In this document: piece after piece, positions 55,902 through 63,703 of the stretch
Layout: every line of letters starts with the position of its first letter
Numbering within the stretch: the first letter of the stretch is position 1
Source: Brevibacterium renqingii
Lineage (GTDB): Bacteria; Actinomycetota; Actinomycetes; Actinomycetales; Brevibacteriaceae
Assembly (NCBI RefSeq): GCF_017808105.1
Contig: NZ_JADBHF010000011.1
Coordinates: 81,180 to 145,179, forward strand
DNA: 64,000 bases
Direction of reading: 5' to 3'
Position numbers and translations under genes: made by a program
Notes under the pieces: model-generated
What the model saw: only the letters and a program-made list of their open reading frames with translations
Databases searched by the model: none
What the model was told of the DNA's origin: nothing

Positions 55902-56130
55902 GGCGACCCAGACCACATCACCGCGATCTGAGACCTTCCGGAGCGGGCGTCCACTGGCTCGCCCGAAGTCGCCGGATCCGGCTCCGTCGGCACATCGGCT
56001 CGGCCTTCGGCAGCGGACAGCGGTAAACTTGCCTGTGATCGACTCTGGTGCGGGCGGAAGCGCTCCGCCCGCAGACCAGCGCGGCGACGGCCTCACCAGG
56101 CCGAAGCGCCAGAGCTCACAGGAAGGAACG

Positions 56131-56778
56131 ATGGCAGCAGCACCCCCGTCGCCGGTCTCGGCACGCAGGCAGGCGCGCCATGTCACGGTCTTCCTCGACG
56201 TCGACGGCGTCCTCAACTCCTATCCGGTGCCCACCCTGCGCATCATGACTGAAGGCCGGAAGAAGCTGCACGCGTGGAACTACGAACTCCACTACCGCCC
56301 CGCCGTCATCGCGTTCTTCGACCGCATCGTCGAAACCCACGAGGTCGACGTCGTATGGCTGTCGACCTGGTCGCAGCGATGCAAGTCCGAACTCGAACCG
56401 AAATTCGGACTGCGCAACTCCTTCGAAGTCATCGAAATGCCCGATGAGACCCACAACCGCTACGCCGCCGACCCGCAGCTGTGGTGGAAAGCCAAAGCGA
56501 TGGAGGAATGGCTGGCGGTGCACGAGCACGGCCGGGCGATCTGGATCGACGACGACCTGGCCTGGCCGGCCACGCGCGAGTACTTTCAGAACCGCTACTC
56601 GGCGAACCGTCTCAAACTCATTGCCCCCGACTTCTCACACGGTCTGACGAAGGCGCACCTCAAGGAGATCAGAGGGTTCGCCTACCCGAAAGCCGGCGAC
56701 CCGAAGACCGCGCGTCCGAAGGCATCCGGTTCGAAGCTCGCCGGCTCGAGAGCTTCCCAGACGAAAGAGGATGCATGA
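56131..56778 (+). CDS. HAD-like protein
   Basis: 215 residues. D23 and D25 in VTVFLDVDGVLNSYPVP are the HAD nucleophile and acid; WLSTWSQRC and IWIDDDLAWP are the other loops, as in small HAD phosphatase-like proteins of actinobacteria. The C-terminal ~30 residues are Lys/Ser/Ala-rich. GGAAGGA precedes ATG 56131. Its stop overlaps the racemase-like gene by ATGA, so the two are coupled. Confidence 0.85.
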   Translation: MAAAPPSPVSARRQARHVTVFLDVDGVLNSYPVPTLRIMTEGRKKLHAWNYELHYRPAVIAFFDRIVETHEVDVVWLSTWSQRCKSELEPKFGLRNSFEVIEMPDETHNRYAADPQLWWKAKAMEEWLAVHEHGRAIWIDDDLAWPATREYFQNRYSANRLKLIAPDFSHGLTKAHLKEIRGFAYPKAGDPKTARPKASGSKLAGSRASQTKEDA

Positions 56779-57581
56779 CGCGCATCGGCCTGCTCGATTC
56801 CGGTCTCGGCCTCCTCGGCACCGCCGACGCACTCTTCCACCTCGCCCCGGACGCTGACCTGGTCCTGGCCATGGACCCGGACTTCACTCCCTACGGCGGC
56901 CTCAGCAGCGAAACGCTCGAACAGCGCGTTCTGCACTCGGCCGGAGTGCTCGCCGAATGGGAACCCGATGCCATCGTCATCGCCTGCAACACCGCCTCGG
57001 TGCAGGCACTCGAAGCCGTCCGCGCCCGCTATGAGCCCGATATCCCCGTCATCGGCACCGTCCCGGCAGTGAAGATGGCCGCCGGGACGGGCCAGGACTT
57101 CGCGATCTGGGCGACACCGGCGACCACGGGCAGCGCCTACCAGCAGAACCTCATCGACTCGTTCGCCGCCGATCTGCACGTGGCCAAGGTCGCCTGCCCC
57201 GGACTCGCCGAGGCGATCAACATCGGCGACCTCCCGACGATCGATCGTGCCATCGAGGACGCGTTCGCTCAGATGGGGCCCGGCATGGAGGCCGTGGTCC
57301 TCGGCTGCACCCACTACGGACTCGTCGCCGACCGGATCATGGCCGCCCGCGCAGGTGCCCTCACCCTCTTCGACTCCCCCATGCCCGTGGCCAAGCAGAC
57401 CCTGCGCCGCATCGGCCTCGAACCCGCCGGCATCGGCGACGAACAGCCGGGCACCGGCCGCGTGTTGGCCACGTACGCATCCGGCCGCCGCGTGCGTCTG
57501 CCCGAGTCCCTGACCGCCTATCCGGCCGGGAAGCGGCTGCTGGCGCGAGAGTCGCGCGAGAGCGACGCCGACCGCGATTGA
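56775..57581 (+). CDS. Glutamate-racemase-like (Asp/Glu racemase family) protein
   Basis: 268 residues. Both catalytic cysteines are present: C71 in VIACNTASVQ and C178 in VLGCTHYGLV, with D8 in GLLDSGLGLLGT where MurI has DSGxGG. It could make D-glutamate for cell wall or be a paralogue with another acidic substrate; its pairing with a HAD gene is not the usual murI context. Starts by ATGA overlap with the HAD gene. Confidence 0.8.
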   Translation: MTRIGLLDSGLGLLGTADALFHLAPDADLVLAMDPDFTPYGGLSSETLEQRVLHSAGVLAEWEPDAIVIACNTASVQALEAVRARYEPDIPVIGTVPAVKMAAGTGQDFAIWATPATTGSAYQQNLIDSFAADLHVAKVACPGLAEAINIGDLPTIDRAIEDAFAQMGPGMEAVVLGCTHYGLVADRIMAARAGALTLFDSPMPVAKQTLRRIGLEPAGIGDEQPGTGRVLATYASGRRVRLPESLTAYPAGKRLLARESRESDADRD

Positions 57582-57694
57582 GGCACCTCCGCCTTCCCCG
57601 GCGAATGGGCCGGGATTATAACCGACCTGAACACCTTTGACCAAACGAGTGCTAGCATGGAGAGACAGTCAGTCGTCAAAGGAGGCGATTCGAC

Positions 57695-58693
57695 ATGTTG
57701 GCGCTCAGTATCCTCGCCGCACTTGTCGCACTCGGAGCCATCACGCTGGGAAACAGCCTGAGGATCGTCAAACAGTATGAGCGCGGGGTGATCTTCCGAC
57801 TCGGCATGGTGAATTCCGAACCCAAGGAACCGGGCATGACGGCGATCGTCCCCTTCGTCGACAAGATGGAGAAGGTCAACCTCCAGATCGTGACCATGCC
57901 GATCCCCGCCCAGGAGGGCATCACCCGCGACAACGTCACCGTCCGCGTCGACGCCGTCATCTACTTCAAGGTCGTCGACCCGCGCAAGGCCGTCGTCGAC
58001 GTCGAGGACTATCAGCTCGCCGTCGGCCAGGTCGCCCAGACCTCCCTGCGCTCGATCATCGGCCAGAGCGAGCTCGACGACCTGCTCACCAACCGCGAAC
58101 GCCTCAACCAGGGCCTGGCCATCATGATCGACAGCCCCGCCGTCGACTGGGGCATCCACATCGACCGCGTCGAGATCAAGGACGTGGCCCTGCCGGAGAC
58201 GATGAAGCGTTCGATGTCCCGCCAGGCCGAAGCCGAACGCGAGCGCCGCTCCCGCGTCATCATCGCCGATGGTGAGCTGCAGGCATCGAACAAGCTTGCC
58301 CAGGCCGCCGAGGCGATGGCCCACACCCCCTCGGCCCTGCAGCTGCGTCTGCTCCAGACCATCGTCGAGGTGGCCGCCGAGCGGAACTCGACCCTGGTCC
58401 TGCCCTTCCCCGTCGAGCTGCTCCGCTTCCTCGAAGGCAACACCCCGTCCTCATCCGCGGCGGCACCTGCCGAGGAGTTCCCGCTCAGCGACGACGAGAC
58501 GCCGGCCGACGCGGGCGGACAGACGAAGGCATCGACGACGGCCGACCTCGACGCGATCGTCAAGGCGATGTCCGAATCGCTCAGGCTCACCGGCATCATG
58601 CCCGAGCAGGAGCGCACGACCTCCGACATGCCGGAGCAGGAGCGCACCACATCGGATGCAACCGAGCAGGAGGGCCACCTCGGTCACGCCTGA
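57695..58693 (+). CDS. SPFH/band-7 slipin (stomatin-like) membrane protein
   Basis: 332 residues: one N-terminal membrane segment (LALSILAALVALGAITLGN), then the band-7 domain (VKQYERGVIFRLG, PVDWGIHI-type segment VDWGIHIDRVEIKDVALPET) and an Ala/Glu coiled coil. The C-terminus has two copies of the decapeptide MPEQERTTSD plus a partial third. Organises membrane microdomains in the family. Strong ribosome site AAAGGAGG. Confidence 0.92.
   Translation: MLALSILAALVALGAITLGNSLRIVKQYERGVIFRLGMVNSEPKEPGMTAIVPFVDKMEKVNLQIVTMPIPAQEGITRDNVTVRVDAVIYFKVVDPRKAVVDVEDYQLAVGQVAQTSLRSIIGQSELDDLLTNRERLNQGLAIMIDSPAVDWGIHIDRVEIKDVALPETMKRSMSRQAEAERERRSRVIIADGELQASNKLAQAAEAMAHTPSALQLRLLQTIVEVAAERNSTLVLPFPVELLRFLEGNTPSSSAAAPAEEFPLSDDETPADAGGQTKASTTADLDAIVKAMSESLRLTGIMPEQERTTSDMPEQERTTSDATEQEGHLGHA
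58598..58675. repeat. 30-bp in-frame tandem repeat at the slipin C-terminus
   Basis: Units 58598-58627 and 58628-58657 encode MPEQERTTSD twice; a partial third unit (ATEQEG) follows. Synonymous differences between the units show that the repeat is not very recent. Confidence 0.8.
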
Positions 58694-58751
58694 GCGCCGA
58701 GGCGACCCGAAGGAGCCTCACCTCGCTCAGCGTCCGTCCAAGCCGAACGAC

Positions 58752-58757
58752 TAGGCT
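58752..58757 (+). promoter_or_regulatory. -10 box of the DUF308 gene, leaderless spacing
   Basis: TAGGCT ends 6 bases before ATG 58764. GGAG lies inside the spacer, so both leaderless and short-leader readings are possible. Confidence 0.4.
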
Positions 58758-58763
58758 GGAGTC

Positions 58764-59360
58764 ATGGACCTCAAGCGCACCAGCAGGACAGTCATCATCA
58801 ATGGTGTCATCGCCTTCGTGATGGGTGTGCTGATGCTGGTCTGGCCCGGCGCCACCGCCGAGGTGGTCGTGCGCATCTTCGCCTGCTGGCTCGCCGTCAT
58901 CGCCGTGTCCTCCCTCGTCTTCGCTCCGCGCGGAGGCCGCACCGGCAGTCTGGTCGCCCGCGCCGTCCTGCTCATCCTCCTCGGGGTGCTCATCTTCCTC
59001 ACCCCGATGCTGTTCGCGTCCATGGTCACGGTGCTCACCGGCTTCGCGATCATCTTCTTCAGCTTCCTCGCCCTCACCGTGTCCTTCTTCATCCGTCGGC
59101 TCGGTGTCCGCTCCTGGTGGGTGCTCACGGTCATCGGCGCCCTCGGCATCATCCTCGGGGCCTTCTTCCTCTTCGCTCCTCAGGCCGGAGTCACCACCCT
59201 GATCTTCGCCCTGGCCGGGTTCATCATCCTCGTCGGCATCGCCCTCGTCGCCCTCGGTCTGCGCCTGCGCAAGGCCGACCACCGGTTCAAGGCCGATCCG
59301 CACCGCAACCGTCCCGACGACGGCGGCGGCGATGTCATCAGCGGCGAGATCATCGAATAA
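58764..59360 (+). CDS. HdeD-like DUF308 membrane protein
   Basis: 198 residues with six hydrophobic helices in three hairpins, for example INGVIAFVMGVLMLVWPGAT and ALGIILGAFFLFAPQAGVTT, the repeated GxxxxxxP pattern of DUF308. Cytoplasmic basic/acidic tail at the end. Function unknown beyond membrane location; HdeD is linked to acid stress in enterobacteria. Confidence 0.85.
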   Translation: MDLKRTSRTVIINGVIAFVMGVLMLVWPGATAEVVVRIFACWLAVIAVSSLVFAPRGGRTGSLVARAVLLILLGVLIFLTPMLFASMVTVLTGFAIIFFSFLALTVSFFIRRLGVRSWWVLTVIGALGIILGAFFLFAPQAGVTTLIFALAGFIILVGIALVALGLRLRKADHRFKADPHRNRPDDGGGDVISGEIIE

Positions 59361-59598
59361 GCCGCGACCGGCCGCCTCGGCGAGCTCTTCCTTCACCTGC
59401 ACCACCCGATCACCCGCGCGCGTCTGCGGTCAGCTGCTCACGTCTGAGCGGCCGTCCACTCGCGCGGGGGTGGCCGCAGTCACGCCCGAGCACGCCTTCC
59501 GCGTATCCGTGTCCAGTGTCACAGTCGATGTTCCCGTCCTGCGTTCACCTTCGCGTCCCATCCTTTCGAACCCGCTCGCATAGCACCTGACCTGGAAA

Positions 59599-59620
59599 TT
59601 CACGTGAACTCAGGGCGAAC
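59599..59620 (-). promoter_or_regulatory. PHO-box-like direct repeat 1
   Basis: On the minus strand GTTCGCCCTGA and GTTCACGTGAA are adjacent 11-base units, the spacing of actinobacterial PhoP boxes. Confidence 0.5.
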
Positions 59621-59663
59621 TGCATCGACTGTGCATCGAGAGTTCCCGGCAGCCGGGATCGGA

Positions 59664-59685
59664 GTTCACCGTCCGTTCACCTTCC
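59664..59685 (+). promoter_or_regulatory. PHO box upstream of the PiT gene
   Basis: Two adjacent 11-base units, GTTCACCGTCC and GTTCACCTTCC, match the Streptomyces-type PhoP direct repeat (GTTCACC core). 81 bases before ATG 59766. Phosphate-responsive control of the transporter is inferred. Confidence 0.75.
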
Positions 59686-59765
59686 CCGTAACCCTGCGGT
59701 CATCCAGCCTGCGAATCATGGAGTCAGAACCAGCCTGTACGAATGATCTTCGCTAGGAGTTTTGA

Positions 59766-61265
59766 ATGACCCAGGTTCTGGCCCCGGAGCGCCACACTCC
59801 GACGCCTGCCGTCGGCCGCAGCAATGACCGCCTCTGGCACCTGGTCTTCGGTGCCCTCCTCGCGGTCACCCTCATCGCTTTCACGCTGTGGTCATTCGAC
59901 TTCGTGGGCCGGGACGCACCTCGCATGGTGCTCATCACGACGGTCATCTTCGGCGCGTTCATGGCGTTCAACATCGGCGGCAACGATGTGGCGAACGCAT
60001 TCGGCACATCGGTCGGCGCCGGCACCCTGACGATGAAGCAGGCGCTTCTCGTGGCCGCCGTGTTCGAAGTCAGCGGCGCCCTGCTGGCCGGCGGCGACGT
60101 CACCGACACGGTCAAGAGCGGGATCGTCGACCTCGGGGCCGTCGCCCTCGACCCGATGGACTTCGCGTTCATCATGATGGCCGCCCTCCTCGGCGCCTCC
60201 GTATGGCTGCTCCTGGCGACCCGCATGGGCTGGCCCGTGTCGACGACGCACGCGATCATCGGCGGCATCATCGGCGCCTCCCTGACCATCGGCTTCGTCA
60301 CCGGCACCGGCAGCCTGTCCATGGTGCAGTGGTCGGAGGTCGGCCAGATCGCTATCTCCTGGGTGCTCTCACCGGTGCTCGGCGGGCTCGCCGCATTCCT
60401 CATCTACGGGCTGATCAAGAAGTACGTCCTCGGAAATACGCTCTCGCACACCCTGAAACCGCACATGCTGGCGCCCGTCGCCGCCGCGGAGGGCACCGTC
60501 GATGCACAGATCGACGAGGCGACCACCACAGAGCCGGAGGCAGGAACCATCGGCACGCACACGTCGCTGCAACGCTGGGTTCCCCTCGTCGCCGCCGCAG
60601 GCGCGGTCATCATCACCGCGATGCTGCTGTTCAAGGGGCTGAAGAACCTCGACATGAGCGTGAGCACCTTCGGCGGCATCCTCGTGATGGCGATGATCGG
60701 CATCGCCGTGTGGCTGGCCGTCTTCGTCTTCGCCAAGACCCTGCGCAAGCAGACGGTCCCCCGCGCGACCTACATCCTCTTCTCCTGGATGCAGGTGTTC
60801 ACCGCCTCCGCCTTCGCCTTCAGCCACGGCTCCAACGACATCGCGAACGCCGTCGGCCCCTTCGCCGCCGTCCTCGACGTGCTGCGCACCGACAGCATCC
60901 ACGCCGAGACGACCGTGCCCTTCGCGGCGATGCTCACCTGCGGCATCGCCCTGATCGCGGGCCTGTGGTTCATCGGCCGCAAGGTCATCGCCACCGTCGG
61001 AACGAACCTCACCGAGATCCACCCGGCCTCGGGCTTCGCCGCCGAACTCGCCGCGGCTGGAATCGTCATGGCCGCCTCGGTCAGCGGACTGCCCGTGTCC
61101 TCGACCCACATCCTCATCGGCGCGATCATCGGAGTCGGACTGGTCAACCGCTCGGCGAACTGGAAGCTGATGAAGCCGATCGCTCTGGCCTGGGTCATCA
61201 CGCTGCCGGCAGCGGCGACCATTGGGGCCGCCGGCGTCCTGACGCTGCGCACCGTCCTCGGCTGA
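59766..61265 (+). CDS. PiT-family inorganic phosphate permease
   Basis: 499 residues, about ten to twelve TM helices, with the duplicated PiT signatures [10 protein letters not shown] (71-80) and [10 protein letters not shown] in the second half, plus [10 protein letters not shown] and [11 protein letters not shown] central hydrophilic loop (residues ~235-275) separates the halves. Imports phosphate with a cation. AGGAG precedes ATG 59766. Terminator at 61358-61390. Confidence 0.96.
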   Translation: MTQVLAPERHTPTPAVGRSNDRLWHLVFGALLAVTLIAFTLWSFDFVGRDAPRMVLITTVIFGAFMAFNIGGNDVANAFGTSVGAGTLTMKQALLVAAVFEVSGALLAGGDVTDTVKSGIVDLGAVALDPMDFAFIMMAALLGASVWLLLATRMGWPVSTTHAIIGGIIGASLTIGFVTGTGSLSMVQWSEVGQIAISWVLSPVLGGLAAFLIYGLIKKYVLGNTLSHTLKPHMLAPVAAAEGTVDAQIDEATTTEPEAGTIGTHTSLQRWVPLVAAAGAVIITAMLLFKGLKNLDMSVSTFGGILVMAMIGIAVWLAVFVFAKTLRKQTVPRATYILFSWMQVFTASAFAFSHGSNDIANAVGPFAAVLDVLRTDSIHAETTVPFAAMLTCGIALIAGLWFIGRKVIATVGTNLTEIHPASGFAAELAAAGIVMAASVSGLPVSSTHILIGAIIGVGLVNRSANWKLMKPIALAWVITLPAAATIGAAGVLTLRTVLG

Positions 61266-61357
61266 CGAGGGCCGGCGCCGCGATGAGCGGGTCGCTGCCC
61301 GGTGCATTCGACCGCCGACCCGGCGGCTTCGACCGGCCCGCTTGAAATGATCGGCTC

Positions 61358-61390
61358 ACCCCGCAGATCCCCCTTGGGAGTCTGCGGGGT
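61358..61390 (+). terminator. Terminator of the PiT gene
   Basis: ACCCCGCAGA (61358-61367) pairs with TCTGCGGGGT (61381-61390); the loop can extend the stem with CCC/GGG. It is followed by TCTCTTCGTCCTT, the most T-rich tail in the window. Confidence 0.9.
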
Positions 61391-61463
61391 TCTCTTCGTC
61401 CTTCCCCGGCTACCCCGCAGACAGTGCCGCGAAGTTCCTCTGGTGGTCGCATCCGCCCTGTGC

Positions 61464-61751
61464 TAGCTTGGTGCGCATGGGAACATTGAACAGCAGCGCA
61501 ATGACTGCGCCTTGCTTCTGCATTCGTCCTCGCCGCGCCTGACGGCGCGCTCGACGAAGTCTCCGTGATCGGCTGACCGGCTTCGGTCGCCTCGATCTCT
61601 TTCTGCAAGCGCGTTGTCTTCCCGGATCGTCATCGGCATCCGGGCGATGCGACAATCGGCTGACTCCTCAACGATCATTCCCTGATCGATCGGATTCACA
61701 CTCATTGCGCTGCCTCGGGTGCCTCCATCTCCAACCGTGGAGCACCTTCCA
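61464..61751 (+). promoter_or_regulatory. erm leader region
   Basis: A -10 box TAGCTT (61464-61469) lies 7 bases before the leader-peptide ATG. The ~275 bases from there to the erm start contain the leader ORF, a CGCGCC/GGCGCG stem at its stop (about 61533-61548) and a CCGGAT/ATCCGG stem (about 61622-61642). Such layouts serve drug-dependent attenuation of erm genes. Confidence 0.6.
61477..61542 (+). CDS. Putative erm leader peptide
   Basis: A 21-residue ORF: MGTLNSSAMTAPC then FCIRPRRA, stop TGA 61540-61542. It has no ribosome site, but a TANNNT box sits 7 bases before the ATG, so it would be translated from a leaderless transcript. The C-terminal RPRR run, overlapping the first stem, could be where a macrolide-bound ribosome stalls. 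Function is inferred from position. Confidence 0.55.
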   Translation: MGTLNSSAMTAPCFCIRPRRA

Positions 61752-62951
61752 ATGCGACCCCATTCCTCATCCCATTCGGTGCACGGCGGCCGACACGAAC
61801 TCGGCCAGAATTTCCTTCGCTCTTCCACCACCATCGACACGATAGCGAGCCTGACACGCGCCACCTCCGGTCCCATCATGGAGATCGGCCCCGGAGGCGG
61901 AGCAGTGACCAACGAGCTCTATCGGCTCGGACGCCCGCTCACTCTCGTGGAACTCGACGAAACGAGGCTTGATCACCTTGAAGACACATTTCCTCGGGCC
62001 GAGGTCCGGCACGCCGACATCCTGACCACCCGGTTCGACCGGCCGGTCATCGTCGGCAATCTGCCCTTCCATCTCACCACTCCCATCCTCCGCAGGCTGC
62101 TGCGCGCGAGGCGGTGGCAGCAGGCCATTCTGCTCATCCAATGGGAGGTGGCTCGCAAACGCGCCGGAGTCGGCGGCTCGACCATGATGACTGCTCAGTG
62201 GGCTCCCTGGTTCGACTTCCGCCTCGTCGAACGCGTCCCCGCCGATGCATTCGCACCGAAGCCCAGCGTCGATGGCGGGATCCTCTCCATCGATCGCTGT
62301 TCCACCAGCTCGATCCCCTACAGGGACCGATCCGACTATCACCGGTTCGTCCACGCGGTATTCACCGGCCGAGGGCGGGGAATGAAAGGAATCCTCTCGA
62401 GGATGAGCATCACCGATCAGCGCACACTGCAAGCGACTTTGGACCGCAACGACATCAGAGGAGATGCCTTGCCACGAGATCTCACCCCCGACCAGTGGAC
62501 CGGCGTGTACACCGATCTGGCCGGCGATCCAGCTCCGCAGAACGCAAGGGCGCGGCAGCACTCGCGCACCCACCCGAAGCCGGCAACAGCCACACGCAAA
62601 CAGAGGAATTCGACGAAAGGACACACCATGCGAAACGACGGCAATGCCAAGCGCAATGAGAAAGACCAGAAGAAGAGCCGCGGCTCGGTGCTCGGAACCG
62701 ATCCGGCAGTCACCGGCGATGCTCCAGCAGTCACCGGAGCGGACGCGGCTGCGGAGAGACCGGTGATCACCGGCGAGCTGCCGATCGTCGGTGCCGAACA
62801 GGCCGCCGAGAAGCTCCAGGCCTCTATCCCGGGCGCCTCCCCGAAGTCGAGGAGCCATGACAAGGGGCGCCTGCAGGCCGAGCGCGGTTTCATGAACCAG
62901 CACCAGAAGCCGCAGCAGCCGCAGCCGAGGTGGAACTTGCCGCGGAGGTAG
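61752..62951 (+). CDS. erm: Erm-type 23S rRNA adenine-N6-methyltransferase with C-terminal extension
   Basis: Methylates A2058 of 23S rRNA, giving macrolide-lincosamide-streptogramin resistance. 399 residues from ATG 61752. GGRHELGQNFL is the actinobacterial Erm start, E44IGPGGG binds SAM and N103LPFHLT is the catalytic NLPF motif. Actinobacterial Erm proteins are ~260-290 residues; here another ~110 follow. That tail starts at an in-frame ATG (62628) with AAAGGA 8 bases before it, so the tail may also be made alone. The tail has three VTG/ITG-E/A repeats and a basic end. Confidence 0.9.
   Translation: MRPHSSSHSVHGGRHELGQNFLRSSTTIDTIASLTRATSGPIMEIGPGGGAVTNELYRLGRPLTLVELDETRLDHLEDTFPRAEVRHADILTTRFDRPVIVGNLPFHLTTPILRRLLRARRWQQAILLIQWEVARKRAGVGGSTMMTAQWAPWFDFRLVERVPADAFAPKPSVDGGILSIDRCSTSSIPYRDRSDYHRFVHAVFTGRGRGMKGILSRMSITDQRTLQATLDRNDIRGDALPRDLTPDQWTGVYTDLAGDPAPQNARARQHSRTHPKPATATRKQRNSTKGHTMRNDGNAKRNEKDQKKSRGSVLGTDPAVTGDAPAVTGADAAAERPVITGELPIVGAEQAAEKLQASIPGASPKSRSHDKGRLQAERGFMNQHQKPQQPQPRWNLPRR
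62628..62951 (+). CDS. Possible internal product: 107-residue tail of the erm frame
   Basis: In-frame ATG 62628 preceded by GAAAGGACACACC has a better ribosome site than erm itself. The product would be 107 residues: Lys/Asp/Asn-rich start (MRNDGNAKRNEKDQKKSRGS), three short repeats (DPAVTGDAPAVTGAD, RPVITGELPIV) and a Gln/Pro-rich end. I do not recognise it. It may be a former separate gene now fused to erm, or a genuine second translation start. Confidence 0.5.
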   Translation: MRNDGNAKRNEKDQKKSRGSVLGTDPAVTGDAPAVTGADAAAERPVITGELPIVGAEQAAEKLQASIPGASPKSRSHDKGRLQAERGFMNQHQKPQQPQPRWNLPRR

Positions 62952-62966
62952 ACGTCGACCGGGAAC

Positions 62967-63000
62967 GCCCGGCGACCTCACAGTCACGAGGTCGCCGGGC
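62967..63000 (+). terminator. Terminator hairpin of erm
   Basis: GCCCGGCGACCTC (62967-62979) pairs perfectly with 62988-63000 around an 8-base loop, 15 bases after the erm stop. Confidence 0.8.
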
Positions 63001-63046
63001 AATCCCACTGTCCGGCGTCGTGTCATCCCTTGCCCCTACACTGAGA

Positions 63047-63131
63047 ATACGTTCATGAGTCGTGGCCATCGGTACCTGGCCGGCCACGCGGCAACCCGTC
63101 ATCGACCGGGTGCCCCAGGGGAAGAACGGGT
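63047..63131 (+). ncRNA. SAM-IV riboswitch
   Basis: The aptamer signature is laid out in order: GTTCATGAG (63051-63059), a GTGGCC..GGCCAC stem, GCGGCAACCCG, CCGGGTGCCCC, then GGGGAAGAACGGG closing P1 (CGTTC 63050-63054 with GAACG 63124-63128). These blocks match the SAM-IV family, a SAM-sensing riboswitch of actinobacteria. A GGGTCCGG/CCGGACCC pair downstream (63128-63167) may form the expression platform. It controls the unknown gene at 63205. Confidence 0.85.
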
Positions 63132-63204
63132 CCGGGCAGCCAGTCCGGGCAAGCTTCGATCCGGACCCGCGCTGCAGAAGCGCGTCCGGGAAGGACGGTC
63201 CACC

Positions 63205-63702
63205 ATGTCCGCAGAATTCCACGACGACCATCTCCCCTCCGACCGACACCACGACCCCGAGGATCGGTGGCCTGGTTTCGAGGCCGAGGAGGCCCTGTAC
63301 TGGGCTCGCGTGCTGTTGCGTCACTCCCCCGGTCCGCAGCGTGCGGGCATCAAGGCGCAGATGCACACGGCCATCGAACGCGGCGTGCCCGTCACCGGCC
63401 CCGAGTGGGTGCGCACGGCCGAGACCGCCCGCGGCGACGGGTTCACTCCAGTGCTCTACCAGACCCTGTTCGAGACGCTGCAGACGATCTCTCCCGCTTC
63501 GTTCCGTTCCCACCCGGGGCACCGGAAGACAGTGTTCAAGACCTATGTGCCCGGCACGCCATATGAGTCCGAACTCTGGAGCGATTGGCCGCGTCTGTTC
63601 CTGACAGAAGGATTCGACGCACGCACGGCCACGAGCCTGGCGCTGCTGCGCGCCGAACCGAGGTTCCCGCAGACGCAGAAGAGAGGAGACGTCGAAGCGT
63701 GA
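63205..63702 (+). CDS. Unknown protein under SAM-IV control
   Basis: 165 residues from ATG 63205, with AAGGACG 8 bases upstream. Acidic, His-rich start (SAEFHDDHLPSDRHHDPEDR), then helical WPGFEAEEALYWARVLLRHS and a middle with VTGPEWVRTAETARGDGF. No TM helix or signal peptide and no motif I can name. The riboswitch implies a role in methionine/SAM or sulfur metabolism, or in methyl-group use. Its 3' end is one base from the convergent DtxR-family gene. Confidence 0.7.
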   Translation: MSAEFHDDHLPSDRHHDPEDRWPGFEAEEALYWARVLLRHSPGPQRAGIKAQMHTAIERGVPVTGPEWVRTAETARGDGFTPVLYQTLFETLQTISPASFRSHPGHRKTVFKTYVPGTPYESELWSDWPRLFLTEGFDARTATSLALLRAEPRFPQTQKRGDVEA

Positions 63703-63703
63703 G

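Larger units (their letters stand above)
59361..59765. other. Regulatory intergenic region upstream of the phosphate transporter
   Basis: 405 bases without a gene. It carries two PHO-box-like direct repeats (59599-59620 on the minus strand, 59664-59685 on the plus strand) and a lone GTTCACCTTCG at 59543-59553. Confidence 0.65.
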
